From Marinomonas polaris DSM 16579 (GTDB lineage: Bacteria > Pseudomonadota > Gammaproteobacteria > Pseudomonadales > Marinomonadaceae), in assembly GCF_900129155.1 (NCBI RefSeq), contig NZ_FQVF01000002.1, forward strand, positions 310,001-374,000: 64,000 nt of DNA, read 5' to 3'. Made by a program: the position numbers and the translations under genes. The notes below the pieces were generated by a model that had not been told where the DNA came from, searched no databases, and saw only the letters and a list, made by a program, of their open reading frames with translations. This document shows, piece by piece, positions 28,393-37,202 of the stretch. Within the stretch, counting starts at the first letter, position 1. Each line of letters opens with the position of its first letter.

Positions 28393-29727
28393 ATGAATGT
28401 TTTTGTAGAGGAAATAGAATTGATCGAAAGTACGGGTTTACCACAACTGTTGTGTAGTTTTCTTTTACCTAAAAGTCAGATTGGTAGTAGTAAGTGGTGG
28501 AAAGATGTTCACGCGATTGGAGCGCCTTTTATTAAAGTTAAAAACCCTCAAACGAGTGTTGTTCTATTTATTTGGCAGGATCCACATGGAACGGATGAGA
28601 AATCTTCAATAGCGAGCGTATTGTTGGATGTGAACTCAATCACCGATCATCACAGTTGGGAACCAGTCTGCCTGCATCGAATAAGTGGTACGGATGTGTG
28701 GTTTGGTCAGTTAACTGTGGATTCTAAATGGAGAGGCAGTTACTCCTTCATTCCAATAGAAGAGAACCAGTTGCCAGATCTTGTGCTACAAGCGGGCGAT
28801 AGCTCAAGAGAAGCTCAACGCGCTTGGTGGATGTCTGTTGCTGGTAACCAAATTCCTGATCCTTTAAATCCATTGCCTGTACTGAGCTCTGGTTGGGGGA
28901 TAAGTTCACCACTTCACCTTCCTAAAGCCGCAACTGAATTGGGTTGGCAAGAATGGGATCGTGGAGAATTGAATGCTATTTCAGCGAGTCGTGTTAATTC
29001 TATCGATTGGTCTTCAAAAGAACTGGGTAACCAGCGAACAGCTTGGCTTTTCTCGACTGCAACGAGTGACGCACCATTGGTTATATTGCTTGATGGACAA
29101 AAATGGGGAGCGCCAAGTGGCACGCTATCGGTTCTCCAGTATTTAACAGATACCTCTAAAATAGCACCTGCTCATTATCTTTTGGTGCCTTCAATTGATG
29201 GGCTAACTCGCTGGAAAGAGCTGAGTTGTCATCACCCTTTTTGGCAATCTTTGTTAGATGAGCTTTTGCCAATAGTAACGTCAATACTTGCTAAAGACGA
29301 TTGCTCTGCTACTGATTTTCTTGTCGCAGGCCAGAGTTTAGGTGGGCTTTCTGCTTTGTACGCAGGTATTACTTTTTCAGATGTCTTTTCGAAGGTGATT
29401 AGCTTATCAGGGTCTTTTTGGTGGCCTGACAAAGACCGAATGGTTGATCCTGATAATGTTATCGCGTCTAAACCTATTCCAGCCGATAGTCTTGCAGAGC
29501 AAATATTGAATGACCGAGTAAGTGTTTCGCACTTAAAGGTTTATCAAAGTGTTGGAACGGGCGAAGAAGATATGTGTGTTTACAATGAGCAGACTCGCCA
29601 AGCCATTAAAGGAAAAGGGGGTTGTGTGCGATATGAGGTCTTCTGTGGTGGCCATGATTGGCTCTCGTGGCGCTCTGGCTTGATAAAGGGATTGTTGTTT
29701 TTGATTCCTGCTGACATGGCGGATTAA
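28393..29727 (+). CDS. fes: Enterochelin esterase-like hydrolase, copy 2
   Basis: 444 residues, homologous to copy 1 over its length: beta domain with LFIWQDPHG and GTDVWFGQLTVDSKWRGSY, then the hydrolase domain with VILLDGQKWG, the nucleophile AGQSLGGLSALY and the histidine FCGGHDWLSWR. The two are clearly diverged, so the duplication is old or one copy was acquired separately. The start is uncertain: the ATG at 28393 has a poor ribosome site, while an in-frame TTG at 28420 has AGAGGA seven bases before it and would remove nine residues. It is followed 10 bp later by entS copy 2. Confidence 0.92.
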   Translation: MNVFVEEIELIESTGLPQLLCSFLLPKSQIGSSKWWKDVHAIGAPFIKVKNPQTSVVLFIWQDPHGTDEKSSIASVLLDVNSITDHHSWEPVCLHRISGTDVWFGQLTVDSKWRGSYSFIPIEENQLPDLVLQAGDSSREAQRAWWMSVAGNQIPDPLNPLPVLSSGWGISSPLHLPKAATELGWQEWDRGELNAISASRVNSIDWSSKELGNQRTAWLFSTATSDAPLVILLDGQKWGAPSGTLSVLQYLTDTSKIAPAHYLLVPSIDGLTRWKELSCHHPFWQSLLDELLPIVTSILAKDDCSATDFLVAGQSLGGLSALYAGITFSDVFSKVISLSGSFWWPDKDRMVDPDNVIASKPIPADSLAEQILNDRVSVSHLKVYQSVGTGEEDMCVYNEQTRQAIKGKGGCVRYEVFCGGHDWLSWRSGLIKGLLFLIPADMAD

Positions 29728-29737
29728 CTGAGTTGTT

Positions 29738-31036
29738 ATGTCTAAATCAAAGATTATGTTGGATTTTAGCTTACTAAAAACCAACAGGAATTTTCGTGCA
29801 ATTTTTATTGCTCGATTAATGTCAGTGTTAGGTATTGGAATGCTAAATGTTGCCGTGCCGGTACAAATATATGAGTTAACGGGATCAAGTTTACAGGTTG
29901 GTTTTGCCGTAGCGTTAGATGGAATGGGGATGTTTGTCGGTCTAATGCTGGGTGGTGTTTTAGCTGACAGAATGGATCGCAAATGGCTGATTCTATTTTC
30001 GCGCATTATTTGTGGTGTGGGCTTTATTCTGCTCGCTGCCAATGCGTATTTGTCTGAGCCAAGCCTTTGGGCTGTGTATACTATCTCTCTCTGGGATGGC
30101 TTTTTCAGTGCCATTGGAATGACGGCATTATTGGCGTCTATTCCTCATTTAGTAGGGCGAGAAAACTTGCCAACAGCGGGTGCATTGAGCATGTTGATTG
30201 TGCGAATTGGTTCCGTCATTTCACCCGCCATTGCCGGTGTGGTAATTGTGTCATTTGGGGTGACATGGAACTATACCTTGGCTGCGATAGGTACGCTTTG
30301 TACGTTAATTACCTTGGTTACTTTGCCGAATATGAAGCCGCAAGAAGGTGGACCTAAAAAGTATCCGATTCGCTCTTTAATGGACGGATTTAGCTTTGTA
30401 TTTACGCATAAAGTTATTCGTGCCGTTGTTGCCTTGGGTACGCTAGAAGCAGTCACCAAATCAATTCGTATTTTATTTCCTGCTTTAGCGGCAACCGCGT
30501 TTGGTGGCGGGGCGTTTGAGGTGGGGCTCATGTACGCCGCGGTGCCTGTAGGATCGACCTTAGGAGCACTTACTAGCGGTTGGGTTCGTCATGCGAAGAG
30601 GCCAGGTATGGTTATGCTGTTCACGGCGTTTTTCTCCTTTTTGTGTGTCTCTGCGTTGGGGTTTATGGGACATTTAGTGTTAATGCTGCTTGCCTTGGCG
30701 GTGTTTGGTTATCTAGGGTCGATTGGTGGTTTGCTGCAATACACCATTGTACAAGGTCATACTCCCGATCATATGTTAGGGCGAATTGGTAGCTTCTGGA
30801 CAGCGCAAGATGTGGTAGGCGATTCTGCTGGTGCATTAGGCATTGGTGTGATTGTAAAAATGCTATCGCCAGTCATGGGCTTGGTCGCGCTTGGCTTTGG
30901 TTGTGCAGCAGCAACTGTATTATTAAGCGCAGGAGTGCGTTCGTTAAGAAGTGTCAGCTTGATTGATACGACGCTCTTTCCTGATGATGACGTTGCTAAA
31001 AAAGAAACTCTTCAAGCAAAAGATGCTACGGCATAA
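29738..31036 (+). CDS. entS: EntS-type siderophore exporter, copy 2
   Basis: 432-residue MFS protein that matches EntS features: LDFSLLKTNRNFRAIFIARL, GGVLADRMDRKW, SEPSLWAVYTISLWDGFFSAIGMTALLA, VGRENL, and LLQYTIVQGHTPDHMLGRIGSFWTAQDVVGD. It is a clear paralogue of copy 1 at 17-18 kb but is diverged at many positions. Paired with fes copy 2 in a two-gene operon, it ends at a strong terminator at 31060. It may carry the same siderophore or the product of the NRPS at the left edge; the sequence does not decide. Confidence 0.94.
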   Translation: MSKSKIMLDFSLLKTNRNFRAIFIARLMSVLGIGMLNVAVPVQIYELTGSSLQVGFAVALDGMGMFVGLMLGGVLADRMDRKWLILFSRIICGVGFILLAANAYLSEPSLWAVYTISLWDGFFSAIGMTALLASIPHLVGRENLPTAGALSMLIVRIGSVISPAIAGVVIVSFGVTWNYTLAAIGTLCTLITLVTLPNMKPQEGGPKKYPIRSLMDGFSFVFTHKVIRAVVALGTLEAVTKSIRILFPALAATAFGGGAFEVGLMYAAVPVGSTLGALTSGWVRHAKRPGMVMLFTAFFSFLCVSALGFMGHLVLMLLALAVFGYLGSIGGLLQYTIVQGHTPDHMLGRIGSFWTAQDVVGDSAGALGIGVIVKMLSPVMGLVALGFGCAAATVLLSAGVRSLRSVSLIDTTLFPDDDVAKKETLQAKDATA

Positions 31037-31059
31037 TCGCTCTTTTACTTGTGCAGTCT

Positions 31060-31096
31060 AAAAAATGGCGATGTCTCAGGACATCGCCATTTTTTT
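31060..31096. terminator. Bidirectional terminator between entS copy 2 and fepC
   Basis: Perfect 16-bp stem (31060-31075 with 31080-31095), loop of four, with A- and T-tracts on both sides. It lies 24 bp after the entS stop and 21 bp beyond the fepC stop, so it serves the two converging operons. Confidence 0.92.
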
Positions 31097-31116
31097 ATTT
31101 ATAGCTTGCTGTTCAA

Positions 31117-31968
31117 CTATACTTGTCGGCCTTTGGGAATGATTAATGGTGTACCCGAAACAGGATCTTCCAGAATCATACAGGGTAAGCCAAATACGTC
31201 TTCAATAAGTGCTTCAGTGACTATGTCTTTGGGGGCGCCAGAGGCAATGATTTTTCCTGCTTTCATAGCAATAAGATTGTCAGCGTATCGGCAAGCGTGA
31301 TTAAGGTCATGCAGAACCGCCACCATGGTATGACCTTGTAGGCGGTTTAAGTCTTGAAATAAATCCATCAGCTCAATTTGATGAGCGATATCTAAGTACG
31401 TTGTTGGCTCATCTAATAACAGTAATGGCGTTTCTTGAGCCAATGCCATTGCTACCCATACACGTTGTTTTTGCCCTCCAGAAAGTTGATCAACATGATG
31501 CTGAGCGAACTCCATGATGCCCGTTGCTTTCATTGCAGACTCTACGGCTATCTGGTCTTGTTCGCGCCAAGGTTGAAACCATTTTTGATGGGGAAAACGT
31601 CCGCGAGCCACTAGATCAACAACTTTTATACCATCTGGAGCAATTGCGCTTTGTGGTAAGAGCCCCAGTATTTTTGCTACCTCACGGGTTGGTAAGCTAT
31701 GAATGTCTTGGCCATTTAGTCGTACTTGGCCAGATGTTGGTGGCAGCAATCTACTCAGTGCTCTTAGTAAAGTGGATTTTCCACAGCCATTTGGGCCAAC
31801 AATAATACTGAACTTACCTTCAGGAATATCAACCGAGAGATTGTTGGCGATGATTGTTTGATCGTAACCGAGGGTAACAGATTGGGTCGACAAAGAAAGT
31901 TCTGGCAAAGCTTGATAGTCTGTATCGTTTGATTTGTTCTGCTGAATTTCTGTGACTGTTGCTGTCAT
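31117..31968 (-). CDS. fepC: Ferric catechol ABC transporter ATPase FepC
   Basis: 283-residue ATP-binding subunit. Walker A GPNGCGKST, the FepC/FhuC-typical GLLPQSA and VARGRFPHQKWFQPWREQD, signature LSGGQKQRVWVAMALAQ, Walker B LLLLDEPTTYLD and switch VLHDLNHACRYAD are all present. The last part, CMILEDPVSGTPLIIPKGR, is the conserved C terminus of this group. It overlaps fepG by 4 bp and ends the operon fepB-fepD-fepG-fepC. Confidence 0.95.
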   Translation of the reverse strand: MTATVTEIQQNKSNDTDYQALPELSLSTQSVTLGYDQTIIANNLSVDIPEGKFSIIVGPNGCGKSTLLRALSRLLPPTSGQVRLNGQDIHSLPTREVAKILGLLPQSAIAPDGIKVVDLVARGRFPHQKWFQPWREQDQIAVESAMKATGIMEFAQHHVDQLSGGQKQRVWVAMALAQETPLLLLDEPTTYLDIAHQIELMDLFQDLNRLQGHTMVAVLHDLNHACRYADNLIAMKAGKIIASGAPKDIVTEALIEDVFGLPCMILEDPVSGTPLIIPKGRQV

Positions 31969-32981
31969 TTTCTTCCCTCACGAATAATTAAAAACACTAG
32001 ATAAATACCACCCAAGCTCACGGTGATGAGTCCTACCGGTAATGTCGAGCCTTCCCAGCCATGTTGCGCGATAAAATCTGCGCTAAGTAATAACAAGCCG
32101 CCGACTAGAGCGGATGATCCTAATGAGGTGCTCGCGCTGTTTTCAAGACGTTTTGCTATCTGAGGCGCGGCCAGAGCAATGAAGGCTATTGGGCCTGTGA
32201 TGGCGGTGGCTACAGCGGTTAGAGCAACGCCAACAAACATTAGGGCGAGACGGGTTTTATTCACTGAAACGCCCAGCGCCGCCGCGGTATCGTCGCCCAT
32301 TTCGAGTAATTTCATACGAGTATTAAGCAAAAAAGCACAAAGGATAAAGACCGTAATGAGTACCGCTGCTGGCAATATGCGCGCCCAGGTCATACCATTG
32401 AGTGTGCCTGCACTCCATAGCGCTGCTGTCATTGCTGTTTCCAATGAAACGCTGAGTATCAGCCATTGGTTAAACGCAGAAAGGGTGGCACTAATCGCGA
32501 TGCCTACAATGATTAATCGAAAACCGGAATGGCCATCTCTATAGGCAAAAATATAAACGAGCAAGGCAGAAAAAAGACCGCCCAGAATTGCGCCCAATAC
32601 ACTGAACCAGTAGAGATTGCCAAACAAAGCAATAGACAGCAAAACCCCGGTAAAGGCGCCCACATTAAAGCCAGTGATGTCAGGGCTACCCAAAGGGTTA
32701 CGAACCAATGATTGGAATACGGCACCGCTGATTCCTAGCGCCGCACCGATTACTAAGGCGGCAAACAATCTAGATGCTCGCCATTGCCACACAACAATGG
32801 ATTGATATGGGTCTGCTTGGCCTGTGATAAGTTGCCAAATATCTTGAGTATTTTCGGCAATGTGTTGGCCAAAAAAAAGTGTGGCAATGATCAACGCAAG
32901 AGTAAAAGAACAAATGATTTGCTTTGGGTAGTGGCTGATAACATTGGTTATTGTCAGTGTGTAGGTACGATAGATCTTCAT
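31965..32981 (-). CDS. fepG: Ferric catechol permease subunit FepG
   Basis: 338 residues with about nine or ten membrane segments. Family marks include WQWRASRLFAALVIGAALGISGAVFQSLVRNPLGSPDITGFN, which fits FepG better than FepD, and the ATPase-contact loop MGDDTAAALGVSVN. It overlaps its neighbours by 4 bp at each end, so the subunits are translated together. Confidence 0.94.
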   Translation of the reverse strand: MKIYRTYTLTITNVISHYPKQIICSFTLALIIATLFFGQHIAENTQDIWQLITGQADPYQSIVVWQWRASRLFAALVIGAALGISGAVFQSLVRNPLGSPDITGFNVGAFTGVLLSIALFGNLYWFSVLGAILGGLFSALLVYIFAYRDGHSGFRLIIVGIAISATLSAFNQWLILSVSLETAMTAALWSAGTLNGMTWARILPAAVLITVFILCAFLLNTRMKLLEMGDDTAAALGVSVNKTRLALMFVGVALTAVATAITGPIAFIALAAPQIAKRLENSASTSLGSSALVGGLLLLSADFIAQHGWEGSTLPVGLITVSLGGIYLVFLIIREGRK

Positions 32982-33994
32982 AGTCCAGAAGCTCCTTTTT
33001 TGCGCACTAAATAAATCAGAATAGGTGCGCCGATAAACGCGGTCACAATAGAAACCCGTAACTCCCCAACAATTAATACACGCCCGATGATGTCAGCAAT
33101 TAATAGCAATATAGGCGTTAGGATAAAGCAAAAGGGGATGATCCAACGTTGATCTGGGCCCACCATCCAGCGAGCAATATGCGGCATCATAAGACTGACA
33201 AAACCAATGGGTCCAGCCGCCGCAGTGGCAGCGCCACAGAGCAATGTAACTGCTATTAGCCCTAACAACTGAATTCGAGCGGGTTTGCTGCCCAGTGCTG
33301 AGGCCAAAGAATCGCCTAATCCAAATGCATTAAGAGCTGGGGTAATCGATATGGCTAATAAACAGCCACCGATGACAATAGGGGCGATAAATAATGGGAC
33401 AGATAACGAGCGAATATCTAGACTACCAACTGCCCAAAAACGCATCTGATCAAATGCACTTGGATTAAAAAGAGTAAGGCCAGAGCTAATACCGCCAAAT
33501 ACGGCGCCAAGGGCAACCCCTGCTAGCGTAAGTTTCAGAGGGTCGGTTTTACCGCCGCCAATGCTGCCAACGAAATATACTAATAAACTGGCTAAAAAAG
33601 CGCCCAGAGCCGCGTAGCCAAAAAATTGGGTCAGCTGAGTTGCGCCTAAAAAGACGATGGCAATTGCTATGGCTAAACTGGCGCCTAAGTTAACGCCAAG
33701 AATGCCGGGATCCGCCAAAGGATTTCGGGTTATCGCCTGAATCAGTGCGCCAGACGTTCCAAGCGCCATACCGACAAAAAGCCCATTTAAAGTGCGTGGT
33801 AAACGACCTTCAATAACAATGGTTTTGGTAAGTCCATGTTCTTTGCCCATGAAGATATTCCACAGAATGTCCATGGAAATCGGCTTAGCCCCAATGCATA
33901 AACTGGCGATCATAATAATGAATAAAAATAGCAGCAATGCGAATAACCAAGCATATCGCTTGCTCTTTGACGTAGACATTGTGTTATTGGTCAT
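32978..33994 (-). CDS. fepD: Ferric catechol permease subunit FepD
   Basis: 338 residues, strongly hydrophobic. It has the FepD pattern GRLPRTLNGLFVGMALGTSGALIQAITRNPLADPGILGVNLGASLAI and the coupling loop LGDSLASALGSK. It pairs with FepG to form the membrane channel for the ferric catechol. ATGA-type 4-bp overlaps join it to fepB upstream and fepG downstream. Confidence 0.94.
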   Translation of the reverse strand: MTNNTMSTSKSKRYAWLFALLLFLFIIMIASLCIGAKPISMDILWNIFMGKEHGLTKTIVIEGRLPRTLNGLFVGMALGTSGALIQAITRNPLADPGILGVNLGASLAIAIAIVFLGATQLTQFFGYAALGAFLASLLVYFVGSIGGGKTDPLKLTLAGVALGAVFGGISSGLTLFNPSAFDQMRFWAVGSLDIRSLSVPLFIAPIVIGGCLLAISITPALNAFGLGDSLASALGSKPARIQLLGLIAVTLLCGAATAAAGPIGFVSLMMPHIARWMVGPDQRWIIPFCFILTPILLLIADIIGRVLIVGELRVSIVTAFIGAPILIYLVRKKGASGL

Positions 33995-35022
33995 GACTTT
34001 TCACGTCCAAACAGTATTTGTAATCGTTTTAATAAGTTGGTGGTGCTGTAATAGTCCAAGCGAAAGGTATCATCGCCAACAGCGAATACCTGTTTGTTTT
34101 GTACGGATCTTGTTTCATGTAAATAAGTGTTATTCATAAAAGCTTTTTCTCTGTCTGTGCTGGCAGAAAATAACAGTGTGGTATTACCTGTTACCGCATC
34201 AGGAAATCGCTCTCCAGTAGCAATAATAATGTCATGGCGAATGCCCATACTGATATTGCCTTTTACGCTCTCAGGTACGTCGGCAAGAGTAAAACCAAGC
34301 TCTTGTAATAATCGACCTTGTGCAGATTCTGAGGTCCAAATGTTGGCACCTGTGTCGTCTTGGTAGTAGACCATGGCCGTAGTCGGTTGAGGCGGTAAAT
34401 TGATGGTTGATTTGGTGCGTTCAACTTCTTGTTTGAAGCGTTGGATCATGGTTTGCGCTTGTTCTTCTAAACCTAGAAGGTCACCAAAAATATTCGCAAG
34501 TTGCATCCAGCTTTTGTCGTCATACGCAATGACCAATGTGGGTGCGATATCTTTAAGTTGCTCATAAAGCTTGATGGCAGAATCGCCACCTGTTGCAGAA
34601 ATGATGATCAGATCTGGGTTGGCTTTGATTATCGCTTCGGCATTGGGTTCGGTCTGATATAGGGGGATGATACCTCGAGTTTCTGCGATATCTGCCCACT
34701 GGCGCATGAACCCTTGTTCAGATGCAACGCTGGTATTCGCCATGGTGGCGCCAGAACCAACAAGTGGTGCCTTGATGGCGAGTAAAGTACCCGTCAAGGT
34801 GACGCTGGTGGACACAATTCTGGTTGGTTTTTTATTGAGGGTGAGTGAACCTTCAGGGGTCATGATTGTTCTTGGCCAACCCGATGAGCTTTTTTCTACC
34901 TGATCTATTTTTAATTGTGATTTGTCTGGTAAGGCTGGAGGTGATTGATCGCAACTTGCTAAGATAAGACTTAAAAAAAGAAGAGCTAAAACCTGTTTGA
35001 AGTGTGTCATAAAGCGAACCAT
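33991..35022 (-). CDS. fepB: FepB-type ferric catechol-binding lipoprotein, copy 2
   Basis: About 343 residues from the ATG at 35020-35022, chosen because CAGGA lies eight to nine bases before it; a start 21 bp upstream also exists. The signal peptide ends in a lipobox (LILASC). It is closely related to copy 1 at 27-28 kb (shared SGWPRT, IVSTSVTLTGTLLAI, ISATGGDSAIKLYEQLKDIAPT, KSWMQLAN, IWTSESAQG, DDTFRLDYYS). It is the first gene of the fepBDGC operon, so it is the natural partner of this permease, while copy 1 has no permease of its own nearby. Confidence 0.94.
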   Translation of the reverse strand: MVRFMTHFKQVLALLFLSLILASCDQSPPALPDKSQLKIDQVEKSSSGWPRTIMTPEGSLTLNKKPTRIVSTSVTLTGTLLAIKAPLVGSGATMANTSVASEQGFMRQWADIAETRGIIPLYQTEPNAEAIIKANPDLIIISATGGDSAIKLYEQLKDIAPTLVIAYDDKSWMQLANIFGDLLGLEEQAQTMIQRFKQEVERTKSTINLPPQPTTAMVYYQDDTGANIWTSESAQGRLLQELGFTLADVPESVKGNISMGIRHDIIIATGERFPDAVTGNTTLLFSASTDREKAFMNNTYLHETRSVQNKQVFAVGDDTFRLDYYSTTNLLKRLQILFGREKS

Positions 35023-35088
35023 GTCTAAAATCCTGTAGACCAAAAAGAACGCGTTATTATATAGATGAGAATGGGTTTTTTATACTAT

Positions 35089-35103
35089 TGATAATCATTT
35101 GTA
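35089..35103. promoter_or_regulatory. Fur box upstream of fepBDGC
   Basis: TGATAAT-C-ATTTGTA; the left half is perfect and the whole site scores 11 of 14 on the 7-1-7 model. It lies 67 bp upstream of the fepB start, a suitable place for repression of the minus-strand operon. Confidence 0.7.
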
Positions 35104-35136
35104 TTTATTTTTTAATCTTTCGCTGCTTTTATGCAG

Positions 35137-35202
35137 TAAAACACTAAAAAATAATGCTCTAGGGACTGATAACTTTGAGTTTAGTGAGTTTGGTGCGGTC
35201 AC
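35137..35202. repeat. 66-bp block homologous to the 3' end of the GH79 gene (copy A)
   Basis: Ungapped hand alignment with 39061-39126 gives 50 identities in 66. Read on the minus strand it encodes a decayed version of the GH79 C terminus: KLTKLKVISP, then a stop where the GH79 gene has Tyr, then SIIF, a second stop where it has Trp, then CF. It is in the same orientation as the block at 39061. Confidence 0.85.
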
Positions 35203-35530
35203 CTAATAACCATCCTTGCATGCTTTGGAGGATATTATTTTTATAGGCATAAAACTCAGCTATTGAGCTCAATATGCTGCCATACATTAGGCTTAATACA
35301 GGGATGAGTAAGGTGTTTTTGAATTCAATACGGTTAATGATGGTAATGAAGATGAGGCTTGTAGCAAAGCAAAAAGCAATAGTAAATATCATTTTACTGC
35401 TGGTACTAGCTTCATGGAAGTGTGGTCAATGAAACTCAAATCATTAGTTTAGTCGTATCAATTGCTGGGCTCCAATCATAAGTGATGCTATACATAGCAT
35501 CACAAACAAAGCTGATAAGCGTAATATCAT
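35159..35530 (-). pseudogene. Decayed siderophore permease fused to a GH79 tail
   Basis: Two broken pieces of a FecCD permease in order on the minus strand. The first (ATG at 35528-35530, stop at 35444) reads like a permease N terminus, with LFVMLCIASLMIGAQQL. The second, in another frame after a gap, gives the middle of a FatD/YclN-type permease: INRIEFKNTLLIPVLSLMYG, then SSIAEFYAYKNNILQSMQGW and LLGD. It then joins RTKLTKLKVISP, which is homologous to the last codons of the GH79 gene at 39.05 kb. The 77-codon open frame at 35159-35392 is thus a chimera and unlikely to be a working protein. Family assignment is from memory of conserved segments. Confidence 0.65.
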
Positions 35531-35600
35531 GAGAAGTATTCTTCACTTGAAAGAGGCGTTTTTTAAAAAGTATTAGTGCTTTTTCATGGAATAAATGGCA

Positions 35601-37202
35601 TTAACTATTTAAATAAATAGACTGTGTGGGTTGCCAAATAGATGGGTCTCTATGAGTTACAAAAATGATGGTCGCAGATAGATCATGAATTACGTTAATA
35701 ATTTCCTGTTCTGTTGCCTCATCTAGCGCAGCTGTTGCTTCGTCTAATATTAAGATGGGAGCGTTTTTGATTAGGGCGCGAGCCAATGCTACACGTTGGC
35801 GTTCACCTCCTGATAACGCGCTACCTTGCTGGCCAATTGATTGATGTATGCCATCAGGTGAACGATCAATTATAGAGCTGAGTGTAGATTTTCTCGCAAT
35901 ATCTTCGATTTCTTTATCTGAAGCATCTGGCTTACCAATGCGAATATTATCAGCTAAAGTTCCTGTAAATACGATAGGATCCTGTGGCACAAAAGCGATA
36001 TTAGAAGCCAGTTCATCATAGGTCATTTCATTTAGTTTAATTCCATTAATTGTAATATGACCTTGTGTGGGATCATCAAACCTCATTAGAAGTTCAAGTA
36101 GGGTGCTCTTGCCGCTACCACTAGGACCTGTCACTAATACTCTGCTGCCAATCGAAATGTTTATATTGATATTGTTTAGCATAGGAGCATAGCTTACACC
36201 TTGAACTGAAATATGGTGGTTATCTGATGCATGCTGTACGTTTGCCTGTGCAGTAGTAGGCTCGGGCAATATTGGTGTGTTTGTAGCGGCCTTATAATTA
36301 TTTAATGAAGCTCGTAGGTCATTAATGTTTAATCCTGCTGTTGCCAAGTCGCCAAGAGGGGCTGCGGCACGGCTAATCATGATTAGGAGTGCTAATATGG
36401 CTGTAGGGCTATTAAATCCAGTAAATATCAAATATGCAGCCATTCCTGCTATAGGCATTATGCTTGCTAACGAAGAAATAAATACGGCGAAAGCAGCCGC
36501 TTTATTAGTTTTGATTAACGCCTTTTCCTGATTTTTCCAGCGATGCTCAATTCGTTCTATTGTTCGTACGGGTCCTGCTGCTGTTCGTAATAGCTCAATA
36601 TGATCAACTAATTCAATAGTTGCTTCTGATGTTTTTGCTTCTGTATCATGTCGCCTTGCATCTGCATGTCCAAGTGCTTTCTGAGATAAGAATTGTGTGA
36701 TCAATGATAATGTAAGTAATGCGGCGGCAACTAGGGCTACATCTAGACTCACAAGAACATATATACCGAATATTAGAAATAGAGGAATGCATGGTGCATG
36801 AAGAAAATTTTGGAGTTGGTGAGCTGGGATGCTCATAAATCCAGGAATACCTTGCCCAGCAATGTGGGCTATTTGTGCTCGATGATCATTGGTAAACCAA
36901 GATAATTTAGTACGAGCAAGAGATTGCCCTAATGCTGCATATAAATCGCCAGCGAGTCTAACCCCTGTTAAATAGCCTAAACGGTTCACTAAAACTGTTG
37001 CGAAAACAGCAGCGCCAGCGCTGATTAAAATCCATTTAGGTGGCCAATAGTTGATAATCCCAAGAGCCAAAATAGTGTAAGCAATTGCTTCTAATGCGGC
37101 TACTAATATCCAGCCAATACTAACAGTAATTAATCGCCTACGTGCGATGGGTGGCAATATAGCGATTGTTTTTTTGTCTGGTGTGTTTACTGCAATGCTC
37201 AT
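35601..37202 (-). CDS. Exporter-fold ABC transporter, subunit 2 (YbtQ/IrtB-like)
   Basis: 533 residues: a six-helix type-1 membrane domain (about 1-310) joined to an ATPase domain (about 330-533). The ATPase has Walker A GPSGSGKST, signature ALSGGERQRVALARAL, Walker B PILILDEATAALD, and ends a few residues after the switch histidine (VTHRDPSIW). Fused half-transporters of this kind that travel with siderophore genes (YbtP/YbtQ, IrtA/IrtB) import ferric siderophores despite their exporter fold; others export. Here the direction is not decided by the sequence. It overlaps the preceding subunit by 4 bp, so the two form a heterodimer. Confidence 0.87.
   Translation of the reverse strand: MSIAVNTPDKKTIAILPPIARRRLITVSIGWILVAALEAIAYTILALGIINYWPPKWILISAGAAVFATVLVNRLGYLTGVRLAGDLYAALGQSLARTKLSWFTNDHRAQIAHIAGQGIPGFMSIPAHQLQNFLHAPCIPLFLIFGIYVLVSLDVALVAAALLTLSLITQFLSQKALGHADARRHDTEAKTSEATIELVDHIELLRTAAGPVRTIERIEHRWKNQEKALIKTNKAAAFAVFISSLASIMPIAGMAAYLIFTGFNSPTAILALLIMISRAAAPLGDLATAGLNINDLRASLNNYKAATNTPILPEPTTAQANVQHASDNHHISVQGVSYAPMLNNININISIGSRVLVTGPSGSGKSTLLELLMRFDDPTQGHITINGIKLNEMTYDELASNIAFVPQDPIVFTGTLADNIRIGKPDASDKEIEDIARKSTLSSIIDRSPDGIHQSIGQQGSALSGGERQRVALARALIKNAPILILDEATAALDEATEQEIINVIHDLSATIIFVTHRDPSIWQPTQSIYLNS

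Noticed and set aside
29533..30114. Open frame of 193 codons on the minus strand
   Set aside because: It lies antisense to the fes and entS genes and its sequence mirrors the coding bias of the other strand.
35481..35500. Inverted repeat GATGCTAT-AC-ATAGCATC as a possible operator
   Set aside because: It lies inside the coding remnant of the permease pseudogene and does not resemble a Fur site; chance or decay is the simpler explanation.
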